A DNA stretch of 64,000 bases from Termitomyces sp. T153 (lineage: Eukaryota; Basidiomycota; Agaricomycetes; Agaricales; Lyophyllaceae). This document shows positions 31,110-43,000 of the stretch, piece after piece. The notes under the pieces were generated by a model, which saw nothing but the letters and a program-made list of their open reading frames with translations, was not told the origin of the DNA and made no database searches. How positions within the stretch are numbered: position 1 is the stretch's first letter; each line of letters starts with the position of its first letter. Location of the stretch: positions 248,001 through 312,000 of the forward strand of contig JACKQL020000027.1 in the NCBI GenBank assembly GCA_018296165.2, given 5' to 3'. Made by a program: the position numbers and the translations under genes.

Positions 31110-31307
31110 ATGTTGTCCTCTGCCACCTTGTCCAATCCTGCCAATACTATTGAGAGACTGTTAACTCTTGTAGCAGGACTCAAGAGCAGACTAGCAGTGC
31201 TTGAGTCCAATTGTACACCCATGCCTGTGGCTACTGTTGCTGCTGCTCAAACAGCCTCACAGCCTAGTATGAGTAGCCATGCAGTCCCTTCAGGCAAAGC
31301 CATGTGA
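31110..31307 (+). CDS. TRIM 2 gag-like frame
   Basis: 65 codons with NTIERLLTLVAGLKSRLAV followed by a Thr/Ala/Pro-rich tail. Homologous to the minus-strand frame in TRIM 1. Stops follow at 31,305; further conserved but broken pieces (for example HVVGHQGQGLKQAL) extend to about 31,700. Probably a decayed Gag. Confidence 0.45.
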   Translation: MLSSATLSNPANTIERLLTLVAGLKSRLAVLESNCTPMPVATVAAAQTASQPSMSSHAVPSGKAM

Positions 31308-32106
31308 TCAGCTCCTCCTGGGCAGCCAAAGCCCAAGTCTACCACTAAAAACTCCTACTGCACCCACCTCTTGCATTTTACAATGTGTAGCATGCCCTAC
31401 CTCTAATGCTCCTCTTGCCATCCCCCTTGCTCAGGATCTACCTCCTATGGATGGCTGTACCCCATGTTTTGAGTGCACACTCAAACTTCTCAACTCTCTT
31501 GTTGTGCATGTGGTTGGTCATCAGGGGCAGGGCCTTAAACAAGCCCTAGACATTCCTGGCACCTGTCTGGCTGCCTTTACAGTTGGCTCAGCTGGAGGAG
31601 ACCACCATATGTCTCTATCAGGAGCTCCAATCAGCAGATTGGGGGAGTCCTTGTTGTTATTGGAAAGTGGATAGCTAAGAAGTGAGTCTGCATACTGTGG
31701 AAGTGATGCACAGGCAATGTTGCACTGGCAGTTGCTGTGCCAGCACCTTCAGGAGATACTGCATCATCCACCCCTACTTCTGCCAGGCCCCTTGCACCTC
31801 CTTGTAGTGCTTGGCTGGAGGATAACCAACCCTCAGCACTGGCCTCTACCCTTCTTACCTGGCAAACCCTGTTTCTTCCTTCAGGCTTGCCAATGTCAAG
31901 CATTCACAAGGGGGCTACTCCAGCTTCTTTGATGGACATGACTTCCCTCATGACCCTCTCTACTCCAGATCCTGGTGCTTCAACCCCAATCACCAACTAT
32001 GCTTTTGGCCATTATGACAAGGCATCATGTGGCACTGCTCATTGCAGTTGCCCTTATCAGGGAAGGTAACACTGCTTGTTGGGTTGACAAACCTTAAGGG
32101 AGGTGA

Positions 32107-32179
32107 TGTAAGGGGACAACCCTGTTCAGTAATACTGATAGGTAACTCTGACTCTATCCAGCCTTAGTCATAGATACAG
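32107..32179 (+). repeat. TRIM 2 right LTR, first part
   Basis: Starts TGTAAGGGGACAACCC after a purine tract. Interrupted by the family-2 solo LTR; resumes at 33,338. Confidence 0.75.
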
Positions 32180-33333
32180 TTATAAGACCCAAGTGTTGCT
32201 GGGCACCATTATTGACATCTAGGATTATCTTATCTGGGCAGCACCTGATATGGACACAGCACAAGTTTGTACAAGTCACACAACTTTATCATGTGGGATC
32301 TAGCCCCAAGGTCCAGAATGACATAGCCATTGCATGGAATTTTAGTGACCATGAGACTGCTGGATCACAAGCTTCAGCACATGAAGTCTAGTCTTTGGAT
32401 CTAGAACAATAAGACCAAGACCTTTCTTAGTGACAATTGCTAGCAACCTTACCTAGCAACAACAATACCTCTTCTCAAAAACAAATATATTAAAGGCCAT
32501 GTGACTTCTTACTTATCATTTTTCTTGTCTTGCTTACAAATATACCTGAATGGTGCCTACACTTCAGATATTGACATTGGGTATGCTCTTATTGTGACTG
32601 ACATTTAGGATGCATCTTATTGACATTGCATACAAATACTTGGTTACCATACTGACATCCAGTATGTATCAGGGACACTTTGGCAAATGCCATTGCTAGC
32701 AGCAACTAATATTTCCTTTCTAAATACTATACCTACAAACAGTATAAATACTGCCTGTACATAGAGACAACAACAAGCCAACAGAGTATTGTTCCCCTCA
32801 TTAGCTCTCAGCTTACTAGCTTCAGATTTCTTATTGCTCTCTTTCATCATTGTTAATGACTTAGTGACAAGTCTTAACAACCTTGTATTTGATCTAGTGT
32901 GGGTGCCAACTGTGGGTACTCTTAGTGTTTTGTGACTTAGTGATGCTAGCAACTACAGCTAGCAACTAGTTTGCATTTGTTCCCCAGTTTATATTGACTT
33001 CACTTATTCCCTGTTCCCCATCCCCTTTCTATTGCTTAGTTTCCCTTTCTTAGCTACTTTACCTTTCACTAGCAACTCATCCTAGTGAGTCTTTTGTCTC
33101 TATCCCTTTTTCCTTCCATTACTCAGCAACTTAGTGACTTCTCATTACTGTCTAGTGACTTAGGCTAGCAATAGCAATATTTCTCACTTAACTCCTCCAT
33201 TTCCCTCCACATCTATTAGCTCTTGCTTTCTGGGACAGTTACTAACTCACTCCCATGACTTCCTATTGCCAGCTACCCAATCTGGTTGCCAGTATCTAGG
33301 TCTTCTTATTATTTTTGGCATAGGAGCACATCA
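32180..33333 (+). mobile_element. Solo LTR, family 2, copy a, TSD ACAG
   Basis: Starts TTATAAGACCC (copies b and c: TGATAAG/TGATGAG) and ends GGAGCACATCA. 4-bp duplications ACAG at 32,176-32,179 and 33,334-33,337. A TATA-like GTATAAATACTGCCTG near 32,739 sets orientation. CpG-poor relative to copy c. Confidence 0.85.
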
Positions 33334-33337
33334 ACAG

Positions 33338-33751
33338 CATCTTCTATAGTATTACCAGCTGACCAGCTGCCAAGCCCCTGCACCCTCCAGATAGCATTAA
33401 TCAGCCCTTCATAGTCATTGGACCCTATTTCCCCTTTTGGTGTATTGTCAGTAATTACTGCTTAGCATACTCAGGCCACTTATACATATAGCATTAGTCA
33501 TAGCCTAGCCATGGATGTAGTATATAAGTTGGTCAGCAGGATAGAATATCCTCTGACTAAACAATAGCAGTGTTCTGCTGGTCTACACATTGAACCAACT
33601 GTAAGAACCCCAGCATTGCTACTCATGCTTGGCTTGCTGCACTTGCCTCTTGCCCAACTCTTAGCTGCCTTTGTGCCCCTTTGACTCTTGCTCATCACCT
33701 GTGTCTGCCTGCTCTTGCTTGGTATACCTGTGGACTGTTCCTCCCCTTACA
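33338..33751 (+). repeat. TRIM 2 right LTR, second part
   Basis: Continues the TRIM LTR to CCCTTACA at 33,751. Confidence 0.75.
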
Positions 33752-33925
33752 CCTTAGCTGTCCTCACACTATGTTGAAACACTAAGGGTATGCACCTACC
33801 TATTTTCTTTGTTACTCAGTATACTTATAGCCTCCTATAGACTAATACTGTGTATTGCTCAATATAAGCTGTCCCCACACTATGTCAAGACACTAAGGAC
33901 TAATACTGTGTATTGCTCCATAATT
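33752..33925 (+). repeat. Copia 3' LTR fragment
   Basis: Matches 13,727-13,912 (AGCTGTCCTCACACTATG twice, ACTAATACTGTGTATTGCT twice). Its first ~25 bases are missing. Confidence 0.7.
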
Positions 33926-33929
33926 AGCA

Positions 33930-34320
33930 AGCTCAAGAGCAGAATCCTTGTCCTGTGCCATAGCCATGAGGGTTAAGAAGGATAGTGAGTAGTTTAGATA
34001 GTGTCTGACAGGCTCAACAGTCTCAGTTGTTTTGGGGTTGAACCCAGTAACAAAGTAAAGGGTGGTGGAGTGGGGACTGGTGCTGTGTGATGTATTGCTC
34101 AGCTGCACAGTGGACAGGGGAGTAGAGGGGGTGAGATGGTGGAAGGGGGGCAATACATACTGCAGTACAGAAAAGGAGTTTGACCAGCAGGAAAAATGTG
34201 TGGGCATTGAGCACATCCCAGGCCATGGTGCTAAGGGCTCTGGTGATGGTTTTGGCAGCTCAGCATTGAGTGGAGACAAACTTCTTGGTGACTGCTACAG
34301 ATCCTAGTCTCTTCTTGCCT
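33930..34320 (-). pseudogene. Non-LTR retrotransposon, segment between RT and RNase H
   Basis: Minus reading gives QCRAAKTITRALSTMAWDVL, LPPSHPLYSPVHCAAEQYI and TQHQSPLHHPL. This matches the conserved post-RT region of fungal non-LTR pol (ITGALRTTP-like, LPPSHPL, HRSPLH). It would continue into the RNase H at 13,690 if the Copia stack were removed, so it is the missing upstream half of that element. Confidence 0.7.
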
Positions 34321-34548
34321 AATGAGGAGCTGTGAATGCCTTTGGACCATACATCCACAGCATATGTAATGGCAGGGCAGGAGAGACTCAGATGGTCCAT
34401 TTCTATGGCAGAATCCTATTTACAGGCCATGGCAGATGGAATTTCTGAGCCTGGCAAGTTTGATTACCCACTGAATGAGCACAATTGTGGAGCAACAGCT
34501 CTTCTTACAAGGTTAAACATAGTCATCTCCCATCACTAACAAGGAGAT

Positions 34549-35245
34549 CTATGCTGTGGTTGACAAGCTGAAGCTGTACAAAGCACCAAGACTAAGCAGC
34601 ATCCCAAATGTGGTCCTGAAAAAAGTAAAGTACACACTAGTTCCTTACCTGAGGCCAATATTCCATGTGATGTTTGACCAAAAAAATCTACCTGGAGAGG
34701 TGGAAAGTGTTTAAGATGGTAGTCTTGAAAAGGCAGGATAATTACAGCAATCCAAACTCATACAGGCCAATTGTGTTGCTTGACATGGTAGCAAAGGTGT
34801 TGTCATCATGTGTCAAGATGAAGTTGGCATACTTTGTGGAGAAGGCCAACATACTACCAGTATACCAATTTGGAGGTGGCAGACATTGACAATGAATTCT
34901 CTAAATGTTCTGACAAGGCTTATCAAGAATGCATGGCAAAGGAGTAAGGAGGTGGTGGCAGTCTTCATAGACATGAAAGGGGCATTTCCAAACATGATAC
35001 CAAGGGTGCTGGCAAGGGACATGAGGATGAGAGGGCTGCTAAACAAGGTAGTGGGGTGGTTTGAGCAGAAGCTAAAGAGCAGAAAGATGGTGATTGCATT
35101 TGACAACTACAATTTGCACCAGATCCCAGTGAACAGTGGGCTGGACCAATGGACCTTCATTATAAAGAATAGACTATCTCCAGTTCAATTCAAAGGTATA
35201 GACCCTGACCTGATGGCTCGGTCAATCAGGAAAAGAACAAAATGA
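34549..35245 (+). pseudogene. Non-LTR reverse transcriptase fragment, opposite orientation
   Basis: Plus reading gives VVDKLKLYKAP, IPNVVLKKVKYTLVPYL, SYRPIVLLDMVAKVLSS, VYQFGGGRH, then AVFIDMKGAFPNMIPRVLA and MRMRGLL. This is RT blocks 1-4 of a non-LTR element, including the catalytic Asp of FIDMKGAFPN. The YADD block is missing after FDNYNLHQIPVNSGL. It faces away from the minus-strand fragment that ends at 34,320. Confidence 0.8.
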
Positions 35246-37894
35246 TGAGCAACCCACTGTATTCGTCCCTTCAAGTTAATCTCCCACTTCAACATGCAAG
35301 GCCGGGAGTGGACGGCGAGTCCAGAGTATAGTCGTCCTTTTCAACCAGTGTATTCACAGAGATGGCGACCGCGTGGAGGCGGCTCTCCTATCTTGCCGGT
35401 GAGTGAAATACACAACCTTCAAGGTTGGAAGATCACCTTCTTCAGTTGGGATTGAGCTAGTTGTGTACTGATATGATTTTCGGACCTGTGCACTGACGCT
35501 ATCTGCGAGAGATGTATGGAAAGAGGTTCGTCTGTATCTTTACGAAGACCATCTCGCGCATTTAGTCTACACTTCGTCATGAAGAAGGATGCAGGCCCTG
35601 AAGACACGAGCACTCACACAGCCAAGTATGAGTTGAGATATACTAGAAAGGTTGTGTACAGCAAGAGTGAGTCTCTACAGTATTCTGGTCAACGGGAAAG
35701 CTCTTACGCTTGCTTAGAAGCAGATAGAATGCTAACGATCGCTAGTGAAAAACTCATTGCACAACTGAAAGCCATGAGGACCCACCCAGAAATATGAAGT
35801 TACTGGGCATTACAGTGTAGAAAATCATTCCGAGCGCAGCGTCAATGCTGAAAGGGAAAGGCCTTGAGATAGTTGACGATCACTCAGTAGTATATACCAG
35901 CCTACCCGACAATAAGTCCGGTGTATACAGTATATGTCATGAGTGTGTTGACCAGGTCATCGGTTCTGTGGAGTGTTAAACGTCAACATTCTTACGGACA
36001 TTGAAGTGGATGAGTGCCTTCGAAAGCCTGTCCTCGATCTCACAAACATCCAAGAGAGAGAAAGGGCGACACTGAAATCACTTGCAGTCCCCGACGCAAA
36101 GTTAATGTAAAACCACGTCTGATGATAATGTTCATTGTCTTGTGAGGTGCGAAGCAGAGAGTGCGCACCGAAAGTTCATCCAACTCAGCATAGGAGGAAA
36201 TACCAAACCTGTGCGGAATCTAGTCAGAACGTTGCAGTCTATGGTACTAACGAGTTCTCGACGAACGCTTTCGCAGTAATTACTATACATTGATACATAT
36301 TAATGACTATGAATTAGAAGCAAGTCAGAAACTACGAACCGAATCCACACACTGATCAACGCGTCTTTATTAGGGAAAATGACCGATGCATGCGCAAAGA
36401 CATACCGAGATCGAGTGTGGATACAGCCATCTGATACCATACTTGATCAACAAAGGCCATGAGATTGCTTGCTATCGAGACTCACAATCCATGTTGTAAT
36501 GATGAGGTTGCCTTTGCTTACTGCAAAGCCGCGCAGCGCAGGGTGATGTCAGAGACAGTTATCAAGACGTTTTGAAAACTTACGCCGGTAAAAGCGTTGA
36601 GCAAACATACTTCGAATGAGGAAATCGGAGATCGACTGAAAATCATGTCTTGTAATCAATAGTAACGAAAGATGAATACGAGAATTTACTGTAATTGCAA
36701 CATGGATCTAAAGAAAAACCAAAAAGTTAGCTGATATATTAGTGTCTCAAGTAACGTACCATAACGCTCCTAAGGCGACGGTGGTGTCAATAATATGATG
36801 GTTCGTTCAATAACCTATTGATTCATGATACATACCAAATGGGTCTCGTAATAGCTAGTGGATTCAGATAATTTGAAACCAGATAAAAGTAAAGAATGTG
36901 ACAATTCAGGACCGAGTCGAACGTGTCCAGCATCCTGTACGGATGAACATTGATTCCTGTGAGGGAAGGCGTACTTGTTCTGTCTTACCATAAAAATGCA
37001 ATCTGAGAAGACACAGAACATCATAAGTTCTCATCGCGACGAGTGCGGGTCGAAAACACAAGTACCAGTGCTTTAAACAGCGAGCTATCCCTTGGATTAC
37101 GCGTAAAGAATGTGAAGGTTTGCGAACAAGTCACTCCCCATAGACTAAACGCGAAGTTAGTTGAGTGAAGACGCCAAGAAGGCAGCAGAACGCCAGCTTC
37201 TTACGCCATCGACAGCAATCCCCCGACAAGGATAGCCCCTAACGTATTGTTGAACGCGGGAATAGCAATTCCTGCAGATATCGACATTCCGTTCAGAGAG
37301 GAAAAAAACACGGGAAGGCGGGGTGAAGAGGACCTTGTTGGACAGAAAAAGCTCTTCTAAATGGGAATTCCCACCTCGCAGATTCTATGGATAAATATAC
37401 AGAAGATGAGAGAATGGGGTACATCAACGTCTGCTAGATGCATCCATTGAAGAATAGTTGAACATAAACAAAGGTGATTTCCGGGTGATGACAGGTTTCA
37501 CTGAAAGGAAGAATAACTGACGTTAACGTCAATCAACGGGATAGATGTACAATTGTGCAATACATGCCGAACTTCGGAACAAGTCCTCTGAGGTGGAAAC
37601 CAATTGGAATCAAACTTTCGTGTGCCCAACAAACTTAATTTGTTAACTGCGGAAACTGTTAGTGTGATGACATGTCGCCAAAAGAACACCGGGAGAATTG
37701 CACACATGAGACATGTGCTACTCGTCGCTGCATCACTTCGTTCACGTAACTATAAACGCTGGAAATCCATGAAAGATGTATATTATGGAGACAAACTAGT
37801 GTCACAAATGTAGTGTCACAAATGCACGAATTATCTCGAGGATATGCAGATAAGGAGTGGAAAATAACCGATGAAAGGTGTAAACAACGATAGC
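35246..37894. other. CpG-normal sequence without recognisable gene
   Basis: Stops are frequent in all frames and no domain or splice chain could be followed. The return of CG dinucleotides at about 35,250 marks the end of the repeat block. It may be host intergenic DNA or a decayed gene. Confidence 0.45.
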
Positions 37895-40058
37895 TTAAAG
37901 CGTTATTTCTGACTGTTGGATGAGTTTCAAAGCTTGTTCAGAGCGTGGTCGAAGAGCGCATTCAAATGGATCGGGTATTCTAGAATTATGAGAGATAATT
38001 ATAATCAGCTGAAATTCATTTCATCAAGGAAGTTAGAAGGGGGGCCCACAGACCTGAAGATGGGATTGTTGAAATGAACTCTGGGTTCCACTGGATTACC
38101 CGATGCGTCAACAGCTTTGGCAATGTCTAGAGTAGCAACCATGGAGGCTATGAGCAGCCATATAGAGGACTCGACGAGGTTCTGGCCTGGGCACTGCCTG
38201 TCAAGAGAGAGTTGGATGATAAACTATGAGCCATCAGTACCACTCAATTGTATTTCTACTCACCTTCGACCAAAGCCAAAAACATAGCTGCGAGGATCTC
38301 TACGACGTTCAGTTGCAGGGTCCACTTTCTCGAGGAATCGTTCAGGAATGAATGCGGAGGGGTTAGCATAGATTCGCTCATCGCGTGTTATCGCCCTAAA
38401 TCAGATATTAGTGCGGGGCTCGCTGACGAGACGGAGCCTGCTTCACCAAATGTTACCGAATATCTGAAAATACATTAGGAGATGCCCATGTGATATATGC
38501 CTTTCTCACTGACCAAGGAGCCCTTGGGAATAAACATCCCATTATAGATGTCGTCTTCCATCAAGCGATGGGGCAGGTCTGACAAATCAGCGTCAACGTC
38601 GCTTGAAGGTCAAATTTTTCAGGTCTTACTCAGTGGTACAGGGGCTCCCCAGCGCCAAGTCTCGCTCATCAGAGCTTCGACTGATGTGGTCAGTTGATAG
38701 AAGCGTTGAATAGAAAAAAAAACGAACTGTAAGGTAAATTTGGCCGATCGCTAAAGTTCGGAAGCCTCTCTGAGCCGACGACTAGGTCTATTTCTTTCTG
38801 AGCTGTAGCAAGTGCTTCTGGATGGGCCATCATGGCAAGCAGAAAATGAGATACAGTTGTCATTGTCTATATTTGATTGGATGGGAATGAGGGCTGGTAT
38901 TGACGTAAATAGCATCTAACTCACTGTATCCATACTGGCCGCGTACATAGAGTTTGCGGTCCATTTTAGGTCAAATTCAAATTCCTTAGTCGGCTTGTCG
39001 TTTTCAAGTAGGGTCGAACAGAAGGATGGCTTGAAACTGTCGGATTTCTGAAAAGAACTGAACAGAGTCTCATTATGGGAAGTGATCTAGCCAACTTACG
39101 ATGCTGTCTTTTACAAATTCGAATGGTTGGTCGACACATTCCTCCATCTTTGCTTTCCATTTGGCCGCCTTGATCTTGAATCCAGCGCCAGGAGCCCAAG
39201 TAGGAAGGTGCTGAAGTGCTGGGAAAATGTCAACGGGCCAAATTCCACCACCGGACGCAATCTCGTTCGAAAGGAGGTCAACGCATTCCTCAGCCATCGA
39301 GAGGAACTTGTCGTCATGATCAAGAGGTTCATAGCCGTATACTACCTTCAGCGTCAGTGCACCGGCATACCGTCGTGTATGAGCTACATAATTTAGAGGA
39401 GATGCAACGATTCGCCGGAGGAAGCCATGTGTTTCACTTTGGAGCAGCGGGTAATACGATGGAATGACCGGAAGGCCGAAAGCCTTGTGCATCAGTCTTC
39501 GTTGGCGCTTTGATTGGTCACTATACCCAGTGAACGCGACCTGCAGCAGGCCAAGATTAAACCCGATAACCGAATTGAACACGACAATCGTACCATATTC
39601 TTGCAGCCGCATCTATGTAATAGCTGTTAATCCGTCATTGGTTCAAGTTGTCTCATTAGAACCCACAAGTCTCCTGTCATCACCAGATATGGTTTGTCGG
39701 AGTATATCGATCCCCGTTTGTCCAACAACTCAAATGCTGCCTCGGGGCTGTTCAGGAATACAAGTCCCTGTCCCAACACGTGCAGATACACAATGTCACC
39801 TATCAGTAGAGAGATCGGTTAGCTGGGAATCCTCGAGACCATAGCTTCGTGCTCACCGTACTGTTTCGCCCACTTCGCCGCAGGCAACCACAATTCTTTA
39901 GTCGTGAGGTCTTGTACATTACCCAACAATGGCAAAGGCTTCGGGCCAGGTGGAAAAGATGCCGTGGAAGCTTTATGCTTCCGGAACCATATAAAAAGGG
40001 TGACAACAAGGCTGGCAAGGCCAACAGTGAGAGGTGTTGAGGATGACATAGGCAGCAA
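37895..40058 (-). CDS. Cytochrome P450 monooxygenase, multi-intron, apparently intact
   Basis: Starts at ATG 40,058 with an N-terminal membrane anchor (LTVGLASLVVTLFIWF) and the proline hinge FPPGPKPLPLLGNV. After introns follow VYLHVLGQGLVFLNS, FTGYSDQSKRQRRLMHKAFG, the helix I region NSMYAASMDT...TVSHFLLAM, the K-helix ETWR (about 38,651-38,663), PERF (about 38,335-38,346) and the heme loop FGFGRRQCPGQN. The heme loop is split by a 66-nt intron (38,198-38,263) between the two bases of one Arg codon. The last exon reads IPDPFECALRPRSEQAL and ends at TAA 37,895. About ten introns, all GT-AG, and every phase I checked joins, giving roughly 500 residues. A microsomal monooxygenase of the kind common in wood-decay basidiomycetes. 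Substrate unknown. Confidence 0.88.
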
Positions 40059-43000
40059 CGATCGAAATGTGCTTGTTCTTTACTCGTTCCAAGTTCGTCT
40101 GAAGGCGCTGCAATCCAGTCCGAAAGGAATTGAGAATGTGATATTGAAGCGGGATACCGGAGCGACGGTAGATAATGAAATGAGGAAAGATGTATTTAAG
40201 GGATTTTTCGCGGGCGTCAGGGCGAGAGCCACGCGAGCAAAGAGAACTTCTAAAAGAATTCGAAGCATGAATCAGGGACAGTGGCCCGTGCCTCGTGGAG
40301 TAGCGGAAGAAAAGGACGGTTCAGTTCAATAAGGCAATTGAAACCCAATACCACGGTCACTAAACAATGTCTTTGTCGTCGCTGACCTGGATGATAGAGC
40401 TTACTCTCTGGCGTAACTATATACTTACATAGGAATGTCCATCTTGCATTGTTTCTCTGGCAAAGTCACTCAAAGTCATGTCTTATTTCGACTTGACGTG
40501 AGATTGATATCGAACTGGTTTTGACAGTCGATGTCAGCCTGAGGATGATGGACTCATCATAATGCGCTGACAAAACAATTTTTCTGCTCGCTTCAGTTGT
40601 TGCATAATCTTTAGCCTCGCACCTCGGTCTCCTTTATATCAGAGTCTGGTACTTAGCCTAAAAATTTTCCTTAGTATGATCATCATCATGATCAGTTGAT
40701 CAACTGTTCTAAGCGGTCACTACGGCGTTGGTTTATCTGTGAGCACACTTTACCATTCCAGTTTCTTTGAATGTTCACAAGTGTCTATAGTTAGGCAGGT
40801 GTTGTTCTTGATGCTGACGACATCCCGGAATCATAGGACCCAGAGCTTCTAGAAGATGTTTCAGATGAGTCCTCCGACCTTCACAATTGATTGCATAAGT
40901 ATCTAAATGGGCCTCATCCCTATCCGTTATAGAAAAAGCCCGGAAAACCAAATGGGACATCAAAAATAAAGGAGCTTTTGTTTAACGCTCACGGCCAGGA
41001 CGAACAAGTGGGTACTAAGTGACGTTATGTATTTGAGCAAATCATCTCCTAAAGTGAGTTTCATGAAAACTGGAGAACACATGTCTAATTCGTTGTTTGT
41101 CAAAGGTTCGAAGACGCCACCCCCACCTGACCCCGCTTTTGAATTCAAATGACGTTAGGGGACATCGACAATTCAGGTTAATGCTCTTTTTCGGGTCCGA
41201 CTTTTCAGATCAGGGGACCTAGCGCGCAAGTGTCTCTTCTTTCAAGTTCGAACCCGCAATCGGCTTCAATGATCCCCGACCGACAGACCCTGCTTTAACG
41301 TCAGGACAAGCGTCCAGACACTTGGAGAGTGCGTCATTGCTGCCTTTGCCGAATAACAACTGCTTAGAGCTGTCGTCTCTGAGAGTCTTATTGGCTACCG
41401 TATGTACATAGGAGGAAATACAGCGCGGACAGTCAAGAGCTTCAAGTCAAGGTCTTTGCATCTCCCCGCTAACCTAAACGATAATGAGTCAAATTCAGGT
41501 CACGCGTTACGACCAGAGAGGCGATTCAATTGAGTTTCATTTTAGCTTCAGTTTGTCTGACGTTCTGGTTCGTATACAGTCGGCGCAGTAGAGCACCATA
41601 TAATAAACGACTGTCATCTATCAAAGTCACTATCCGACACGAAATGCCTCGCTGAAGGTACCTCAGGCTATACAGTCCATTTATTATAACAACAGCAGAA
41701 TGTGAATTTCCTAATGCTTCTAGTTTGGTATTTATGTATGCTTCGAGAGGCCCGGAGTCAGTGCCTGAAGCTCTTTGATGTGTCGCTGGCTTTCAAAGAC
41801 GCTTTTGTCCTGAATATTTCTTCGTGCCTGACGTCATTTGCATACTTGTTGGCATGATTTTATTACGCCATGTTATCATGTTGGAATTCCTGGTCGCCCT
41901 CAGCTTATCTTTTGGCCGGATAGCTTCTCACCAATGGATTCCTTCCGGTTTCATTATTCTCGATCCAAAGCGCTTCCTCCTAAAGGTATGCGAGCTCTAG
42001 TTGTTAAGTACGTACGAATCCAGAATGATTCGCCAATACCAGTTCTCGAGGACATGATGCTGGGTCTTGTATTCAACCGGAACGACGATCATGTGCATTC
42101 TTCAGTTTGAATTACAGAATCTGCTCACGTTTTTTGTATTACATGGATAGAAACTACAGACTTATACAGGTGAGTGAAGATCCACCGGTACGGTTCGCCG
42201 AAACTTTCGGTTTCACCTTTCTCCGTTCAGATGAAGGATTTCATAAGTCAGGCGCCCCGTTGCCTCTGGCCAACAACTTCCATATTGTCTGCACGATGAA
42301 CATACCTTACTTTCCACTATCTTCCTTGCTTCTCTTCCTCTTTAATATTCTTACCGATACAGCAACTCTGACACGCGAATTCGCTGAGGGTTGTGATGAC
42401 TGTATATTGCCGGTTCAGGCTGGACACTACCTTTTGATCTGTGTCCTCTCATGCACATGAAGTAACCTAGAGGTCGATGGTTATCCTATCGGTACCTATG
42501 GATATGGGAGACTTTACGTTCTTTGTGGGGTACTTACTCTCCCCGGAAGTGAATCTTATGACTCTTGATCGTTTGTATCTGAGACGGGTAGAGTGCAATG
42601 ATTGATATATGAGTGGGATGTTCTCGGTGATAATTACTCACCCACGATCATCCTCCTCGCAGGATGTTGAGAAACGACAAATTCCATTATTAGAACATAA
42701 GGCTTCAACGTGATGCAGACGGTTCTCGCGAGTGGGGATCAGCGCCCGTTCTCCGATGTAATGGCTTCCGCTGTCCTATCAAATCTGAAGGCGACTTGCA
42801 GCATAAGTTGATGGATTTCCCGTGTCTTGTTGACCGTACGAAGTTGCCGTTTCTTTCCTTCAAGCAATATCTTCCCCGAAAATCTCTCTCAATGGAAGCT
42901 TTCTGGAGGGAAAGCTTTAGTAGGCTTCAATAGATTTGTTTCCAATCGCTCTTTTCTGGTAAGACTTCGATCTAGGATGGACCAGAATCTATTCCTGATT

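Larger units (their letters stand above)
20051..33751 (+). mobile_element. TRIM-like LTR element 2, split by gypsy and a solo LTR
   Basis: The left LTR starts TGTAAGGGG at 20,051, is interrupted at 20,164 by the gypsy element, resumes at about 30,639 and ends at 31,019. The internal region is 31,020-32,106. The right LTR starts at 32,107 (TGTAAGGGG, preceded by a purine tract AAGGGAGGTGA), is interrupted at 32,180-33,333 by a family-2 solo LTR, and ends CCCTTACA at 33,751. With insertions removed it is about 2.07 kb, the same as TRIM 1. Orientation is plus by TATA (GTATATAAGC near 30,782). Flanks do not match (GATGC versus CCTTA), so a deletion or recombination followed insertion. Confidence 0.8.
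13699..33925 (+). mobile_element. Degraded Ty1/copia element containing nested insertions
   Basis: The host element of the stack. The LTR-like repeat at about 13,699-13,930 recurs at 33,752-33,925. Between them, in order and on the plus strand, are gag, protease, integrase, reverse transcriptase and RNase H pieces. Three insertions split it: a TRIM at 15,099-17,165, a solo LTR ending 19,883, and a second TRIM at 20,051-33,751 that holds the gypsy element. RNase H runs directly into the second TRIM, and 3' LTR sequence resumes after it without a target duplication, so some Copia sequence was lost there. Confidence 0.75.

Noticed and set aside
39904..40332. 142-codon plus frame overlapping the start of the P450
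   Set aside because: Antisense to the P450 first exon and promoter, no recognisable domain.
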